Shown here piece after piece: positions 27,092-37,854 of a stretch of DNA of 64,000 nt; position 1 is the first letter of the stretch; each line of letters starts with the position of its first letter. A program made the translations under genes and the position numbers. The notes below the pieces were generated by a model. It was not told the origin of the DNA. It made no database searches and saw nothing but the letters and a program-made list of their open reading frames with translations. This stretch comes from Trichomonas vaginalis G3 (taxonomy: Eukaryota; Parabasalia; Trichomonadida; Trichomonadidae). Location of the stretch: the NCBI RefSeq assembly GCF_026262505.1, contig NC_067207.1:6766252-6830251 (forward strand), written 5' to 3'.

Positions 27092-28183
27092 TTATGAGTT
27101 GTTGCATGAATGTGATGCTGAATTGAAGCACTCTTTGCAGTAAAATGATCCACATTTGCTGCATTGGTTTGTTTCCAATGATCCACAGTTGCAACATGGT
27201 TTGAAATCAAAAGATTTGATCACAGACTTGTTCTTTGGCATTTGTGTCTTCTGTTCTAGCTCAGCAACTTTATAGCTCATTGTGTGGATTGTTTGGTTCA
27301 TGTTTCCAATTGTTTTTTGGAGTGATTCCAATTGTTCGAAGTTTTCTTCTGTTTCTTGAGTGGAAATCGAGTCTTCTTGCTGAACAAAAGTCTTCTTTCT
27401 TGTAGAAATGATGTATTTCGACCTGATTTCGTCGATTTGAATGTTCAAATTTGTTTCTAATTTCTGTTTTATTTCGTGCTTCTTGAATTGTACAGCAATA
27501 TCAATCGGAGTCTGACCTTTATCGTTTTTGAGTGATAAATCGTCCGAAATGGAAAGAAGGATTTGACATAAATCCCAATCATTTTGCCTGACAGCAATAT
27601 GAATGGGATAGTTGCCAAATGCTGACTTCTGTAGTACATTTGCTGGTTTGTATGTAAATATTTCTGATCCATCAGGGATCTTTGTGAAGTTACCATCGTA
27701 TTCAATTTGAGGTAAAGGCTGTGTTAATAATATCACTTGTGCATGGCGCCTATTGGTAGTAGCTATGTGTAATGCTGTAGTTGGATGACCTTCATTGACC
27801 TTTATTGGTTCTATTACTGGAAAATCTATGTTTTCTTGGATATTTTGGAATTTTAATAGAATTTTCATACATTCATAGTCTTTTGTGCATGCTGCATAGT
27901 GGATTGCAGCCCATCCATTTACGTAAATAGAAAGATCTGGTTTTTTATTTTGTAATAAATAAAGTAAAATGTCTGGTTGTTCACATAGAATGGTATATAT
28001 TACAATTGTAGGATGTTTGATGTAAGGAAATGGATAGGTATTTGATTTATTTACGACAGGAATTTCTTCATTTTTAAGAAATGGTCGATTTATGTCATTT
28101 TTGCCGATCCACAACGACTTAACTCTTTCTAGATTTCCCTTTTGAATCGATTGAATGAGATCTTGCTCATATGAATTCGCCAT
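27092..28183 (-). CDS. ankyrin-repeat protein with C-terminal zinc finger (363 aa)
   Basis: Residues about 10 to 235 contain ankyrin repeats (GWAAIHYAACTKDYECMKIL, TTALHIATTNRRHAQVILLT, YPIHIAVRQNDWDLCQILLS, KGQTPIDIAVQFKKHEIKQK). A linker and a short coiled coil follow (residues about 285 to 315, EQLESLQKTIGNMNQTIHTM). The C-terminus has eight ligand-type residues: CCNCGSLETNQCSKCGSF, then YCKECFNSASHSC. The spacing resembles an AN1 or B-box zinc finger, with Cys where AN1 has one His. Probably a cytosolic adaptor; partner unknown. The frame is whole. It lacks the N-terminal domain typical of the larger ankyrin genes in this window. Confidence 0.8.
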   Translation of the reverse strand: MANSYEQDLIQSIQKGNLERVKSLWIGKNDINRPFLKNEEIPVVNKSNTYPFPYIKHPTIVIYTILCEQPDILLYLLQNKKPDLSIYVNGWAAIHYAACTKDYECMKILLKFQNIQENIDFPVIEPIKVNEGHPTTALHIATTNRRHAQVILLTQPLPQIEYDGNFTKIPDGSEIFTYKPANVLQKSAFGNYPIHIAVRQNDWDLCQILLSISDDLSLKNDKGQTPIDIAVQFKKHEIKQKLETNLNIQIDEIRSKYIISTRKKTFVQQEDSISTQETEENFEQLESLQKTIGNMNQTIHTMSYKVAELEQKTQMPKNKSVIKSFDFKPCCNCGSLETNQCSKCGSFYCKECFNSASHSCNNS

Positions 28184-28935
28184 TCAAAAATATTTCCGAA
28201 TGATTTTGAATTCTGACTGAAAAATTTCAAATTTGCGGAAACAAAAATAAACTTTTACAAAAATGAAGAAATATGCTTTTTGCATTAGTAAATATCAAAA
28301 TATGCGTTACAGATGGTATATTTCTGTCTTCAAATCAGCGACTTCATAAGTGATAAAATCGTTTTTTAAAATATACAAGAACCATAATATTAAAAACCAA
28401 TGAACTATGCATAAAAAATTATAAAGACCAAGAACTCATTCAAACAGAAACCAAATTAAAAAATATAAAAATTTTATTTTGATTATAAGTAAAGATAGTA
28501 AAGGATATTAGAAGGACTGTAGGAGGAGTAAAAATATTAAAGGAAATAGCTTTTATGTCAGAGAAGATATGAAGTTTTTAATAACTTGTTAAATGTAAAG
28601 CAAATCCCATGGAAGATTATGCCTGGCTAACTGGTAAGTAGAGCTTTAAGAGTTTGGATAAGACTAAATCTATAAATACTGTGTGTTAGTAAATTATTTT
28701 AAAAAAAAGCGGCTCAGATATCTCAAAAGTATCAACATGTTGATATCTGACGAGAGGAATGGTCTTCAGAGCCGCATTAATTAATACATACTATCCTGGA
28801 TCAAATAGCTTATAAAGCCAAATGAAAAATGTCAAAACGGTTATTTCATGGCCAAGCCATAAAAAAATTTCTCTTCAAAGTGATGTTTGTCACTTTTTCA
28901 ATGATGTGATTTTATTTGAATGGTTTACATTATAA
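28184..28935. other. intergenic with structured-RNA candidate
   Basis: AT-rich spacer of 750 bases. The only notable item is the nested hairpin at 28709..28775, listed separately. GTCACTTTTTCAATG at about 28889..28903 is initiator-like and lies 33 bases before the spliced gene. Confidence 0.4.
28709..28775. ncRNA. candidate structured RNA or hairpin element (67 nt)
   Basis: GCGGCTC (28709..28715) pairs with GAGCCGC (28769..28775). Inside, TCAGATATC pairs perfectly with GATATCTGA (28742..28750). Two nested GC-containing stems in otherwise AT-rich DNA stand out. No C/D or H/ACA box set is convincing, and no polymerase III terminator follows directly. It could be a small RNA, a regulatory hairpin or a miniature transposon remnant. 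Confidence 0.35.
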
Positions 28936-29317
28936 ATGGAAAACGAAAATACTGCTCCAGCTGAAATCGATAATCCGAATGCTGAGCATGCTGAAGAAGA
29001 TATTGATATAGATGAACTCTCTAATCAAGTTCAGACTGCATTTGATGCTTGGGATGAAAAAATCCAAAGTATGTTTTTAGTTTTCTAACAATCAGGATTT
29101 AAAAATCATATCGAAATGTTTAAAACAGACGTAGAGAGAGCTGTTTCATGTAAAGTTTTAATTCTAACAAACAGCACAAGGAAAAGGATACTTAATCTTA
29201 AACCAAGCTGAGGTTTGGTTAGACAAAGTACACGAATCTGCAACATCCGTTCAGGATGAAGTACAAAGCATACTTCAAGAAGCTCAGAGAGCTCTTAAAG
29301 CTGCATATTCAAATTAA
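28936..29317 (+). CDS. small spliced protein gene (91 aa after splicing)
   Basis: Exon 1 is 28936..29068 and exon 2 is 29175..29317. The 106-base intron begins GTATGT and ends CTAACAAACAG, the trichomonad donor and fused branch/acceptor motif. Splicing joins a split codon and gives an open frame from MENENTAPAEIDNPNAEHAE through WDEKIQ and TQGKGYLILNQAEVWLDKVH to the stop. The protein is acidic then helical (QDEVQSILQEAQRALKAAYS); no family is recognised. A second acceptor-like CTAACAATCAG lies at about 29085..29095 and would define a 26-base intron. It leads into another frame, so it may be a decoy or an alternative site. An initiator-like GTCACTTTTTCAATG lies 33 bases upstream. Confidence 0.8.
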
Positions 29318-29425
29318 ATTTGAATAAAATTTAACTCATTTTTACAAAATAACTGTAATATTTAGAATAGTAATATATTATTTTAAATGGATAAGAGAAA
29401 ATAAATAAAATACAAATAAATTTGA

Positions 29426-30385
29426 TTAGTAGCGCATATAAGCAGTAAGTGGTCTTCTAACTGCGCCGTTCTTCTTCTTTGGTGGGTCGACAAATTCGAA
29501 TGTGCAGCGTAAATCTTGGTCAACTTTGAGCATTGCACCGCGGTTCATGAATTCCTCGCAGTAATCAGGCGCTGAGAAGACTGTAAGTACGGATTGTTTC
29601 GGAGTAAATGGGAATTCATAACCTCTGTCGACAACTTGATGAGCTCTGCAGATTAAATCGAAGTCATTCTTTGATAAGAACTTCTCTGCGATATCTGAGC
29701 CGAAAGAGTATGATATTCCTCTCTCAGATGGCCTCCAGCCGAGGTGTTCATTACTTGGATCAGCCCAAACTAGATCAGCAAGTAATCCTTGGTCTGGAAT
29801 ACGTATTGGCCTCTGGAGCTTCGATATCTGTGAAAGATCTTGGAGTTCTGGTGAAAGACCTCCGTGAACGCAGAAAATTCTATCGCTGATAACTGCTGCA
29901 AGAGGTATGTAATCAAACACGTCTGTGAACTTTGACCATAAGTCGGGGCTGTAATTTTGTGAACATTCGGCGAAAAATCCATATAACCTTGAGATATCGC
30001 GAGTTTCGTGATTTCCTCTTAAAATCCAAAAGTTATTAGGATATTTGATTTTGAGACATAATAAGTATGTAAATACTTCGACTGAATTTTTGCCACGGTC
30101 AACATAATCACCTAAAAATAGATAATTCGTTGTTGGAGGCTGACCACCCATCTTCATGAACTTGAGCAAATCATAGAACTGACCATGGATATCGCCGCAT
30201 ACAGTGATTGGTGATTTAAGAGACAAAAGTACTGGTTCACTCTTGAAAACTTTAATGGCCTCATTACAAAGCCAATTTAAATCACTAACATCCATCTTAA
30301 TGCGTGTATCCTTTGGTAAGCTCTCTGCTGCTTGAAGCTTCTTAAGTAACCTATCAAGTCTTGGGTTCGAGTTTCCGTTTTCCAT
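29426..30385 (-). CDS. serine/threonine protein phosphatase, PP1 type (319 aa)
   Basis: Catalytic subunit of the PPP family; removes phosphate from Ser/Thr using two metal ions. The motifs are complete: GDIHG (64-68), GDYVDRG (92-98), RGNHE (123-127), HGG (174-176) and RAHQ (247-250). The C-terminal SAPDYCEEF stands where PP1 usually has SAPNYCGEF, a mild divergence. Length and the FTDVFDYIPLAAVI and DQGLLADLVWADP segments fit PP1 better than PP2A or calcineurin. I start at 30385 (MENGNSNPRLDRLL); the frame extends 12 codons upstream without an ATG. TCACTAATTTT about 30 bases upstream may be the initiator. The C-terminal tail is basic. Confidence 0.95.
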   Translation of the reverse strand: MENGNSNPRLDRLLKKLQAAESLPKDTRIKMDVSDLNWLCNEAIKVFKSEPVLLSLKSPITVCGDIHGQFYDLLKFMKMGGQPPTTNYLFLGDYVDRGKNSVEVFTYLLCLKIKYPNNFWILRGNHETRDISRLYGFFAECSQNYSPDLWSKFTDVFDYIPLAAVISDRIFCVHGGLSPELQDLSQISKLQRPIRIPDQGLLADLVWADPSNEHLGWRPSERGISYSFGSDIAEKFLSKNDFDLICRAHQVVDRGYEFPFTPKQSVLTVFSAPDYCEEFMNRGAMLKVDQDLRCTFEFVDPPKKKNGAVRRPLTAYMRY

Positions 30386-30966
30386 TGTAAAAAATTTATA
30401 AAAAAAATTAGTGATCCCCAAAAATTTTTATTATTGAAATTTCATTAAAATATCAATACATATCAATAATCCATACTTTTATCATCAAAATTTTTGTGAA
30501 AATGATTGACCTACTAAAAGATTTTCTACAGTTTTAATATTATTCAGCTTGATGATGTCATATAAATATTAATATTTCTGAGCTTTTATAAATTGAATGA
30601 TTTGATTTTTCTGTCAATTTTTTTGAATTAATTTATTTTGTATCTGTAATGATTTAATATTATTTATTTACAAAGATTCCATCGACCATGTATACTTCAC
30701 AAAAATCTTAACATTCACAATTCTTGAGTGTAATGAGGAATTATAAAAAAATCCTTAAATATCAGGAATAATTTTGATTTGATGATAAATCATAGTTTTT
30801 ACATTGAAAAATATACAAGTGCCTATTATGTATTTGAAATCACGAAAAGAGTTTTTCCAAATTTTTTCCATTTTCCTAAAAATCAAAAAGTTTTCTTTGA
30901 AAATTGTTTTTATTTTTTCAAAATCAAAATTTTTTTGGAAAAATTGAGAGTAAATTTATTTTGTCC
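30386..30966. other. intergenic, AT-rich
   Basis: About 580 bases between divergent genes. No gene, repeat or structured element is visible beyond AT-rich DNA. Confidence 0.5.
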
Positions 30967-31713
30967 ATGCTTCAACCATTCAAAAGAAGCTTTTTAAACA
31001 TTGCAAAGCGGCCATTTGGTAATTTACGAACAAACTGCTATCTAGCTTATAACTCTAAAGCATGTTTACTGCTCGATGCTGCTGATCATGGAGATGATAT
31101 GATGAGATGGGTCAAATTATTTTGCCCAAAACAAGAATTTCAACTCGCTTTGACACATGGACACTGTGATCATATATACGCTGTTGAGCATATCCTCAAA
31201 TACAACAAAAAATGCAAACTATCTCTTAGTTCGAAAGAAGAAGATTTAGTAATCGTACCAGAATACAATTATTCAACTTTTCTTAAACGATCCACTACAT
31301 TAAAACCAGTCAAATCCAGATTTAATTTCATTGACCACCTAAAAACTATCGATATTGGAGGTGATAGACTCCATATCATCGAAACACCAGGACATACTCC
31401 GGGATCCATCTCGTATTACTACCCAGAAGGAAAGTGGGTTGTTGTTGGCGATACAGTTTTTGCAGGCTTGATAGGATCCACGAACCATTATGGTGGAAAT
31501 AAAAAACAATTAGTTAATTCTATCATTTCAAAGATCCTTACACTTCCAGATGACACAGTGATTTATCCTGGTCATGGGAAGAATTCAACTGTTAAAGACG
31601 AGAAGAAAAATCCTCAAATAATACAGTTTTTCAAGAAGAATCCACCAACTATTGACCAAATCAAAGTTCTCAAAGAAATAAATTTCAAATGTGACGAATT
31701 TCTTCAAGAGTAA
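30967..31713 (+). CDS. metallo-beta-lactamase-fold hydrolase, glyoxalase II-like (248 aa)
   Basis: Small binuclear metal hydrolase. Ligand motifs are complete: THGHCDH (63-69), H143 in ETPGHTPGS, D162 in VVGDTVF and H203 in YPGHG. The first core strand, IAKRPFGNLRTNCYLAYNS, matches the GloB-like/MBL hydrolase start. The roughly 11 residues before it (MLQPFKRSFLN) resemble trichomonad hydrogenosomal presequences, which start ML and have Arg near the cleavage site. Its substrate is probably a thioester such as S-lactoylglutathione or a related compound, but the family is broad. The upstream in-frame AT-rich codons are not counted as coding. Confidence 0.9.
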   Translation: MLQPFKRSFLNIAKRPFGNLRTNCYLAYNSKACLLLDAADHGDDMMRWVKLFCPKQEFQLALTHGHCDHIYAVEHILKYNKKCKLSLSSKEEDLVIVPEYNYSTFLKRSTTLKPVKSRFNFIDHLKTIDIGGDRLHIIETPGHTPGSISYYYPEGKWVVVGDTVFAGLIGSTNHYGGNKKQLVNSIISKILTLPDDTVIYPGHGKNSTVKDEKKNPQIIQFFKKNPPTIDQIKVLKEINFKCDEFLQE

Positions 31714-32250
31714 CAAATTACATTGAATATTCTTAATATTCATGATAAATAGTTAAATGTTAGATATATACTATAATGATTTGAATACGAATTTGAATTA
31801 TTATTCACTTATATTAAAAAGACTTCATATTACGCATAAACATATCTTTGTTAAGCTAAAGGTAATATGTATACTCTTCATGCACGCATGTTACCTGTGA
31901 GTATAAAATATAAATTTTCAAATTCTAATTTGAATCAAAAGAATCGTTGCAAACAATATTTTTAGATTACAGATATCAAAATATTATTCAACATATGTGA
32001 ACAAAAAGAATCATTAGATTCTTATTTCCATATGAACAATTTCGCTGTACAATCGTAATCCGAGCTCGTTTTCAATGGTTGCAACAATATTAATGCTTTG
32101 CACTCGATTGTTAATAACAAACATTTTAATTTGAAAATGCTGAACTAAATTGAATAAGGGAAACCAAGGTGTAAACTTAATCGAATAATGTGGCAAGCTT
32201 GCACAGAGAATGATCATTTTTTTATTTTATTTTTTTTATTAAATTTTCTC
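31714..32250. other. intergenic, AT-rich
   Basis: About 540 bases. The T-rich block ATTTTTTTATTTTATTTTTTTTATT lies just before the ankyrin gene start at 32251, reminiscent of the Maverick start blocks. Nothing else is seen. Confidence 0.4.
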
Positions 32251-34791
32251 ATGAACCAAGATTTGCTAAAGAGATATGATGACTATTTTGAGGTATACGA
32301 TAAGCTTTTCAACATAAAATTAAGTGATTCAGTGGATGAATTTTATCAATTAGTTACCAATTTTTTCAATAAATATCGTATTAGTCGGATCACATTCTTT
32401 TCGAGCCTTATGTATGCAGTTAAATATAACTATGGTTCGCTTATGCTTTATATCAAACTTTTTAACCTAATAAATGAAAATTATCCAATTTCTCAATCAC
32501 TTTTAAGTCAGAAACTACTCAGATCTATGGAAAAATATTTACATATAATTACACAGGAAATTGATAATTCATTCCCAAAAGAAGACGAGATTGGCTATTT
32601 CATTATGTTTGATCAAATTGATAAATTCAAGGAGTATGCAATTAACCACAGTGTTGAACGTCTCAGAATGAAATATTCTGCCATCCTCCGCAGAAATTCT
32701 ATTCTTGAGAATTGTGCTTATTTTGGATCTGTCAACATTTTCAATTTTCTTCTTACAAATTCAGGTTTCAAAATCACATCAAGATGTCTCCGGAATGCTA
32801 TTATCGGTGGAAATACAGACATCATCAATGAATGCATGAAGTCATTTCAAATTGATCGTGATTGTTTCAATTGTGCTATTGGTTCACACAACAACAAATT
32901 TTTTGAATACATTCTGAATCAGGATCTTGTTGAATTTGATAAAGTTGATTTTGAGACTATTTTTTATTCCCAAAACTTGAAAGCTCTGTTTCTTATGTAT
33001 GGAAAAGATCCTAATTCTATTGTTCCATGGTGTTTAGCATTTCCAGAAACTATCGATATCATTAAATCAGGCAACATCAATTTCACAAAAACAGATTCTG
33101 ATAATAAAACACTTCTTCATTATTCATCAATGTATGCATGCAACGATATAACTCAATTTTTATTAGATTCACGAGAATTAAATCATATTAATATTAATGC
33201 AAGAGACAGATTTCATAAATCAGCTCTAGATTATGCAGCTGCAGGAGATAGCAATCAAATTGCAGAATTACTTCTGAAAAATGGTGCAGAAATTAATTCA
33301 CCAGTATTTTTACAGCCTGCTCTTTATTACTCAATAATCAATAAAAATAAACAAATGACAGAACTTCTTCTATCTTTTGGTGCAGATACTAATATACTTT
33401 ATAACGGATTCAACACTATTCTATCCTTAGCTATTGATTTAAACTGTAAAGAAATTGTCGAGCTTTTAATTTCACATGGAGCAGATCTAAAAGATAGAAA
33501 TGGTGATTCGGCGCTTGCAAGATCAGCACGATACAATAATATAGAGATAGTAAAACTTTTACTTTCACACGGCGTCAAAGTTAAAGGAAGTGGAGGCAAT
33601 CGCGCGCTTTATGAATCAATAAGTAATAATTGTACTGAAGTTGCTAAACTACTTATTTTATATGGTGCAGATCCTACGAAAAATTATGGATTTGAAACAA
33701 ATTTAGGTATTGCAATCCAGAACTGTAACAAAGAATTAGTAGAGATTCTAATTTCAAATGGTGTAGATGTCAATACTTAAAATGATCAAGGCGAAAAACC
33801 TCTTCAAATAGCAACTGACAAAGCTAATAAAGAATTTGCTGAACTGCTGATTTCAAATGGCGCTGATTTGAATGTAAAAGATATATCAGGGGTTTCTGCT
33901 CTACTATTGGCAGCACACAACAATAGATTAGATATTGCAGAACTTCTAATCAAAAATGGAGCAGATCTCAATATTAGAGATTGGGATGGAAAAACAGTTC
34001 TTCAATATTGCTCTAACCACAATAGAGAAAAAATTGCAGAGCTACTTATTTCGCATGGTGCAGATCTCAACGCAACAAGTAACGACAAAGTTACTGCTCT
34101 TCATTATGCAGTTGATGATAATAATATAATAATTGCAAATTTACTTATAACGCATGGTGCAGAACTTAACATCCAAGAAAATGTCAACAAGGAAACTCCT
34201 CTTCATTATGCATCAATTAAAAATAACAAGGAAATCGTTGCTTTACTCATTTCACATGGCGCTGATGTCAACATCAAAAATTCGGAAGGTAGGACAGCTC
34301 TTCATCTTTTAATCAAGCAGAAAGAGAGACACAAAGACTGTATTGAAGCTCTTATTTCACATGGTGTAGATCTCAACGCGAAAGACAAATACGGAAAAAC
34401 AGCTCTTCATTATGCGCTTGAACATAATGATACAGAAATTTCAACACTTCTTATAAAAGAAGGTGCAGATGTCAACATTCGAGATAAAGAAGGGAAATTC
34501 CCACTTCTATATGCAGTTGAACATAATAATAAACCATTAATCGATGAAATGATTACACACGGTGTGAATGTTAATACTAAAGACAGAGAAGGTAAAACAT
34601 CTCTTCATTATACAACCGAATCAGGGAACAAAGAAATCATTTCATTACTTCTTTCGCATGGTGCTAATCCAAGAATCAAAGATCATGACGGGGATACTGC
34701 TCTTGATTATGCGAATGACTGCAATAACAAAGATATATTAAAACTATTTATTCCATTTCAAAAGAATTCTAAATCTAAAAATAACAAATGA
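32251..34791 (+). pseudogene. large ankyrin-repeat protein gene with one in-frame stop
   Basis: Begins MNQDLLKRYDDYFEVYDKLF, aligning with the starts of the ankyrin genes at 52365 and 63540. The first 260 residues are the trichomonad-type N-terminal domain (DUF3447-like: ILENCAYFGSVNIFNFLLTN, NAIIGGNTDIINECMKSF, CFNCAIGSHNNKFFEYIL). About 16 ankyrin repeats follow (consensus TALHYAxExNNKEIAxLLISHGADVN). A TAA at 33778..33780 splits it after residue 509; the frame continues without shift to 34791, with repeats of normal length on both sides. A point mutation of a Lys codon (AAA or AAG) to TAA is the simplest cause. The second piece has an internal Met at 33868. Read-through or recent decay are both possible. 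Confidence 0.85.
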
Positions 34792-34939
34792 ATGAATAAT
34801 TCAAATTATAACATAAATCTTTATAACATATTGAACAATAAATTTTTTAAGTAACTCTAATGAATTCGAGCTAGAAAATAACTCATTATACAATCGTTCT
34901 TATTTTAGGAATGAAAGTTATATATTGTTATTTCATATA

Positions 34940-35153
34940 AGGTCGATGAAAAAATGAGCGTTTTTAAAAAAACCGCCGTTTGAGAGGAAAATTGAGAGCC
35001 CCGATGTATACTTTTTGACATTGTCAAAAACTTTGAAAGGACTAAAAAAATTTTAGTGTCAGAAAGTTTACAAATGTATACTTTCTGACAAACAGACCCT
35101 CAGAAAGTACTCAAACTGCGGTTTTTAATTTCCGCACTTTTTTTTGGCGACCT
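34940..35153. mobile_element. mariner-type miniature inverted-repeat element (214 bp)
   Basis: Starts AGGTCGATGAAAAAATGAGCG and ends CGCACTTTTTTTTGGCGACCT, with TA on both sides (34938..34939 and 35154..35155). The two ends match in reverse over about 45 bases with a few mismatches, including the shared block AACCGC-x-GTTTGAG. Internally, CAGAAAGT/ACTTTCTG words repeat. TA flanks are the mariner/Tc1 signature. It has no coding capacity. Confidence 0.7.
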
Positions 35154-37767
35154 TACTATTCAAAAATTCAAAATTCGTCTAGTATACGAATTATTGAACT
35201 ATAACTCTATTTCTATTAATTTAAGCGCAATCCACCCATACACAACTTTATTTAATAGCTCCTTGTGCATGCTATCATTCTAGCCCAAACTTCAAATTGT
35301 TTCATTTTTTGTGAATTTCTAGTCAATTTTTTTAGCAAAGTCAAATATTGGTTTTTACAAGGAATGAATATATCCTCAGATCAGAACTCGTCTAGAATGA
35401 GGTATTTATTAAGTTTGTTCATAGATGTATTTCTTATATAAAATAATAATTATGAGATATATGTGATAGATTGATTATTGTTTGGAATCTTACAAAACTC
35501 ATTCTACTTGTTATATTTCTATATCATAAAACTCAATAATATAGTGATATGTCTTTTTTTCAAATAAATTTCATCAAGAAGAAGTGTAAATAGAATGTAA
35601 GCATCATAACCTTAAACCACATATGAAAGATAAATATGCTGATATGAAAAAAAGGTTGGATAATGAAATCAAAAATATATATAAAATTTTTATTCATAAA
35701 AAGTTAAGAAAGTATAAAAAGGATATTTCTTCCCCATGGTAATGACATATGTCATTGACATAAGTATGTTTTCGACTAAATTTATAATCAAAATTTGTGA
35801 AAGTCAAAGTTTTTAAAGCAAGTTCTTGTGGAAATGCTTCTATAGTATAATCCGAGTATTAAATTGCTTGAGATTTAGAATAATTTTAATTCAAATATAC
35901 GATTTGAGAAAAAGCCTTCACATGCGAGTTATGCTTGTATATCTGAGTTTTAAGCATTTTGGTATAAATAATTTCGTTAAAAATTCAATTTTCGAAAATA
36001 TATTATATAAATTATCGTAATAGTTGTATTTTAAGTGAAGCATTCGAATTTCATTAAGTTTGTAATTAGGTGGCGGATGATTTAAGAGTTAGTATGCTTA
36101 ATTTAAAAAAAATCGTTTCTAAGTCAGACATATGTATTACAATCGATTAACCAAGACTGGGTATTGAATATATTTTGCATTGCATTAATATTTAATGCAT
36201 ATATCCCCGTCTTTGGAAATCGATGAATACGTTAGAAATCTGAAACGAGATATAATGGATAAATATGAATAGAATCAGTATTTATTGATGATATAAAAGC
36301 AAAATCTATCAGTGATATTTGCTATTTTCATAAATGTGTGGTGATTAAAGCTTAATATTTTCTTTTTATCTAAAAATAAGAGAATCAATGATAAATCGGC
36401 ATAAAAAGAGAATTCTATGTGTTCCAAAATCAAAATGGCAATGATAATTTTCCAAAATTTTTTCAAAAAATAAAATATGAATTAAAAAATCAAGAAAAAA
36501 TTCTTCAAAATCGAATTTTTGGATTTATTTTGGAATTTTATAGAACGGTAATTAGAATTATTTTTTAATGCTATTATAGGTACTACTGAAATTAATTTGA
36601 GAATGATTAAATTTCGAAATAAAATTTGATAAAAATAGTATTTAAGAGATAATAACTACCCAAACTAATGAGAAATAGATAAGTAACTGTATTATCCAAT
36701 GAATTAATCAGATATTCTGCACAATTTTAGGAGTATTTCAAATTACTACCAATTTGAATGTCAATTCAGACCAAAATAGTTCTTTTTTATCAAATTTCTT
36801 ATTGAATTGATGAAATATACTTTTATATTATCTATATTCGGATAAATTGTTGAAATATTAACTCAATTAGCTTTAGAATTCAGCATTTATATGGTAAATA
36901 GAACCTTTACAAGAAAGAAACATATTACACATACATTTTATTTGTTCATTTCTCAATATTTAAATTTTCTGATTAAATGTTTTTTTTTCTATATTTAATG
37001 AAACCATTACTTATTATATCATTTGTAAATGCTAATAGTAATAATATTTTAATGAATTACTATGAAATTTATTACAAATTTTTAATCTTATGTAAATATG
37101 GCACATAAATATCAATAAATCATATTATACATCATGTAAATGATAATTGCCCCTTTAAAAATAGATATTTTATTCATTTGATCTCAAATTTTTGTATTTC
37201 ATGACATTATAACAAATTCACATTGAAATTGATAGTTTCTATTGCTATCAAGAACAAAAAATATAGATTGGCACAAAAAACACGCTGTTTAATTTTGTAA
37301 CAAATCAATTGGTATTGTTGATACGTTTTCACACAATAACACAGTTATAAACATATTATTTACATATGAAATTATCTTGCACATTACTTATTTATGTCCA
37401 AATACTAGTATATCTTATTAAATCTTTTATTTAATATAACAAAAAAACACAAGATAGTACTTTGGCTACATGAATGAATTACCCATCCAATACTTTAATT
37501 GTCCCTAAAGGAACATTGCAAAAAATTTAACTCTATAATTGATTTTGCCGCATTTTAAGCTCTATCGTCGTGATTTTGACGATTATTTTCATTATTCGTC
37601 GAAAGACGATTATTTTTTTCATTATTCATAACCACCCAAGTCAAAATCATAAACTCAATCTATTCAATTTTCACAAAATTTCCTAATAAATGCATTGCAA
37701 TTCAAGTAGGTATCATTGCATTGCAATCTCATAAATTTATCTTTTTAGCAAGACCCTGAAAATAAAA

Positions 37768-37800
37768 AATTATCATTTTCGTCAAACGAAAATGATAATT
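37768..37800. repeat. 15-bp perfect hairpin
   Basis: AATTATCATTTTCGT, a CAA loop, then the exact reverse complement. It lies 54 bases before a small gene relic start, so it may be regulatory. Confidence 0.8.
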
Positions 37801-37854
37801 TTGTCACTTTTCCAGACAAAAATAATAATCATTCCTCCGAAAAACAAAATCAAA

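Larger units (their letters stand above)
34792..37854. other. 3-kb AT-rich intergenic region
   Basis: No gene supported. It contains a mariner-type miniature element at 34940..35153 and short direct repeats of GACGATTATTTT...CATTATTC at 37578..37597 and 37605..37627. A 15-bp perfect hairpin lies at 37768..37800. The few open frames near 35826 and 36275 are AT-rich chance frames. Confidence 0.6.

Noticed and set aside
29608-29889. Plus-strand ORF over the phosphatase
   Set aside because: Antisense shadow of the PP1 gene, which has all catalytic motifs.
35826-36466. Short ORFs in the 3-kb intergenic region
   Set aside because: AT-rich chance frames with no recognisable protein character.
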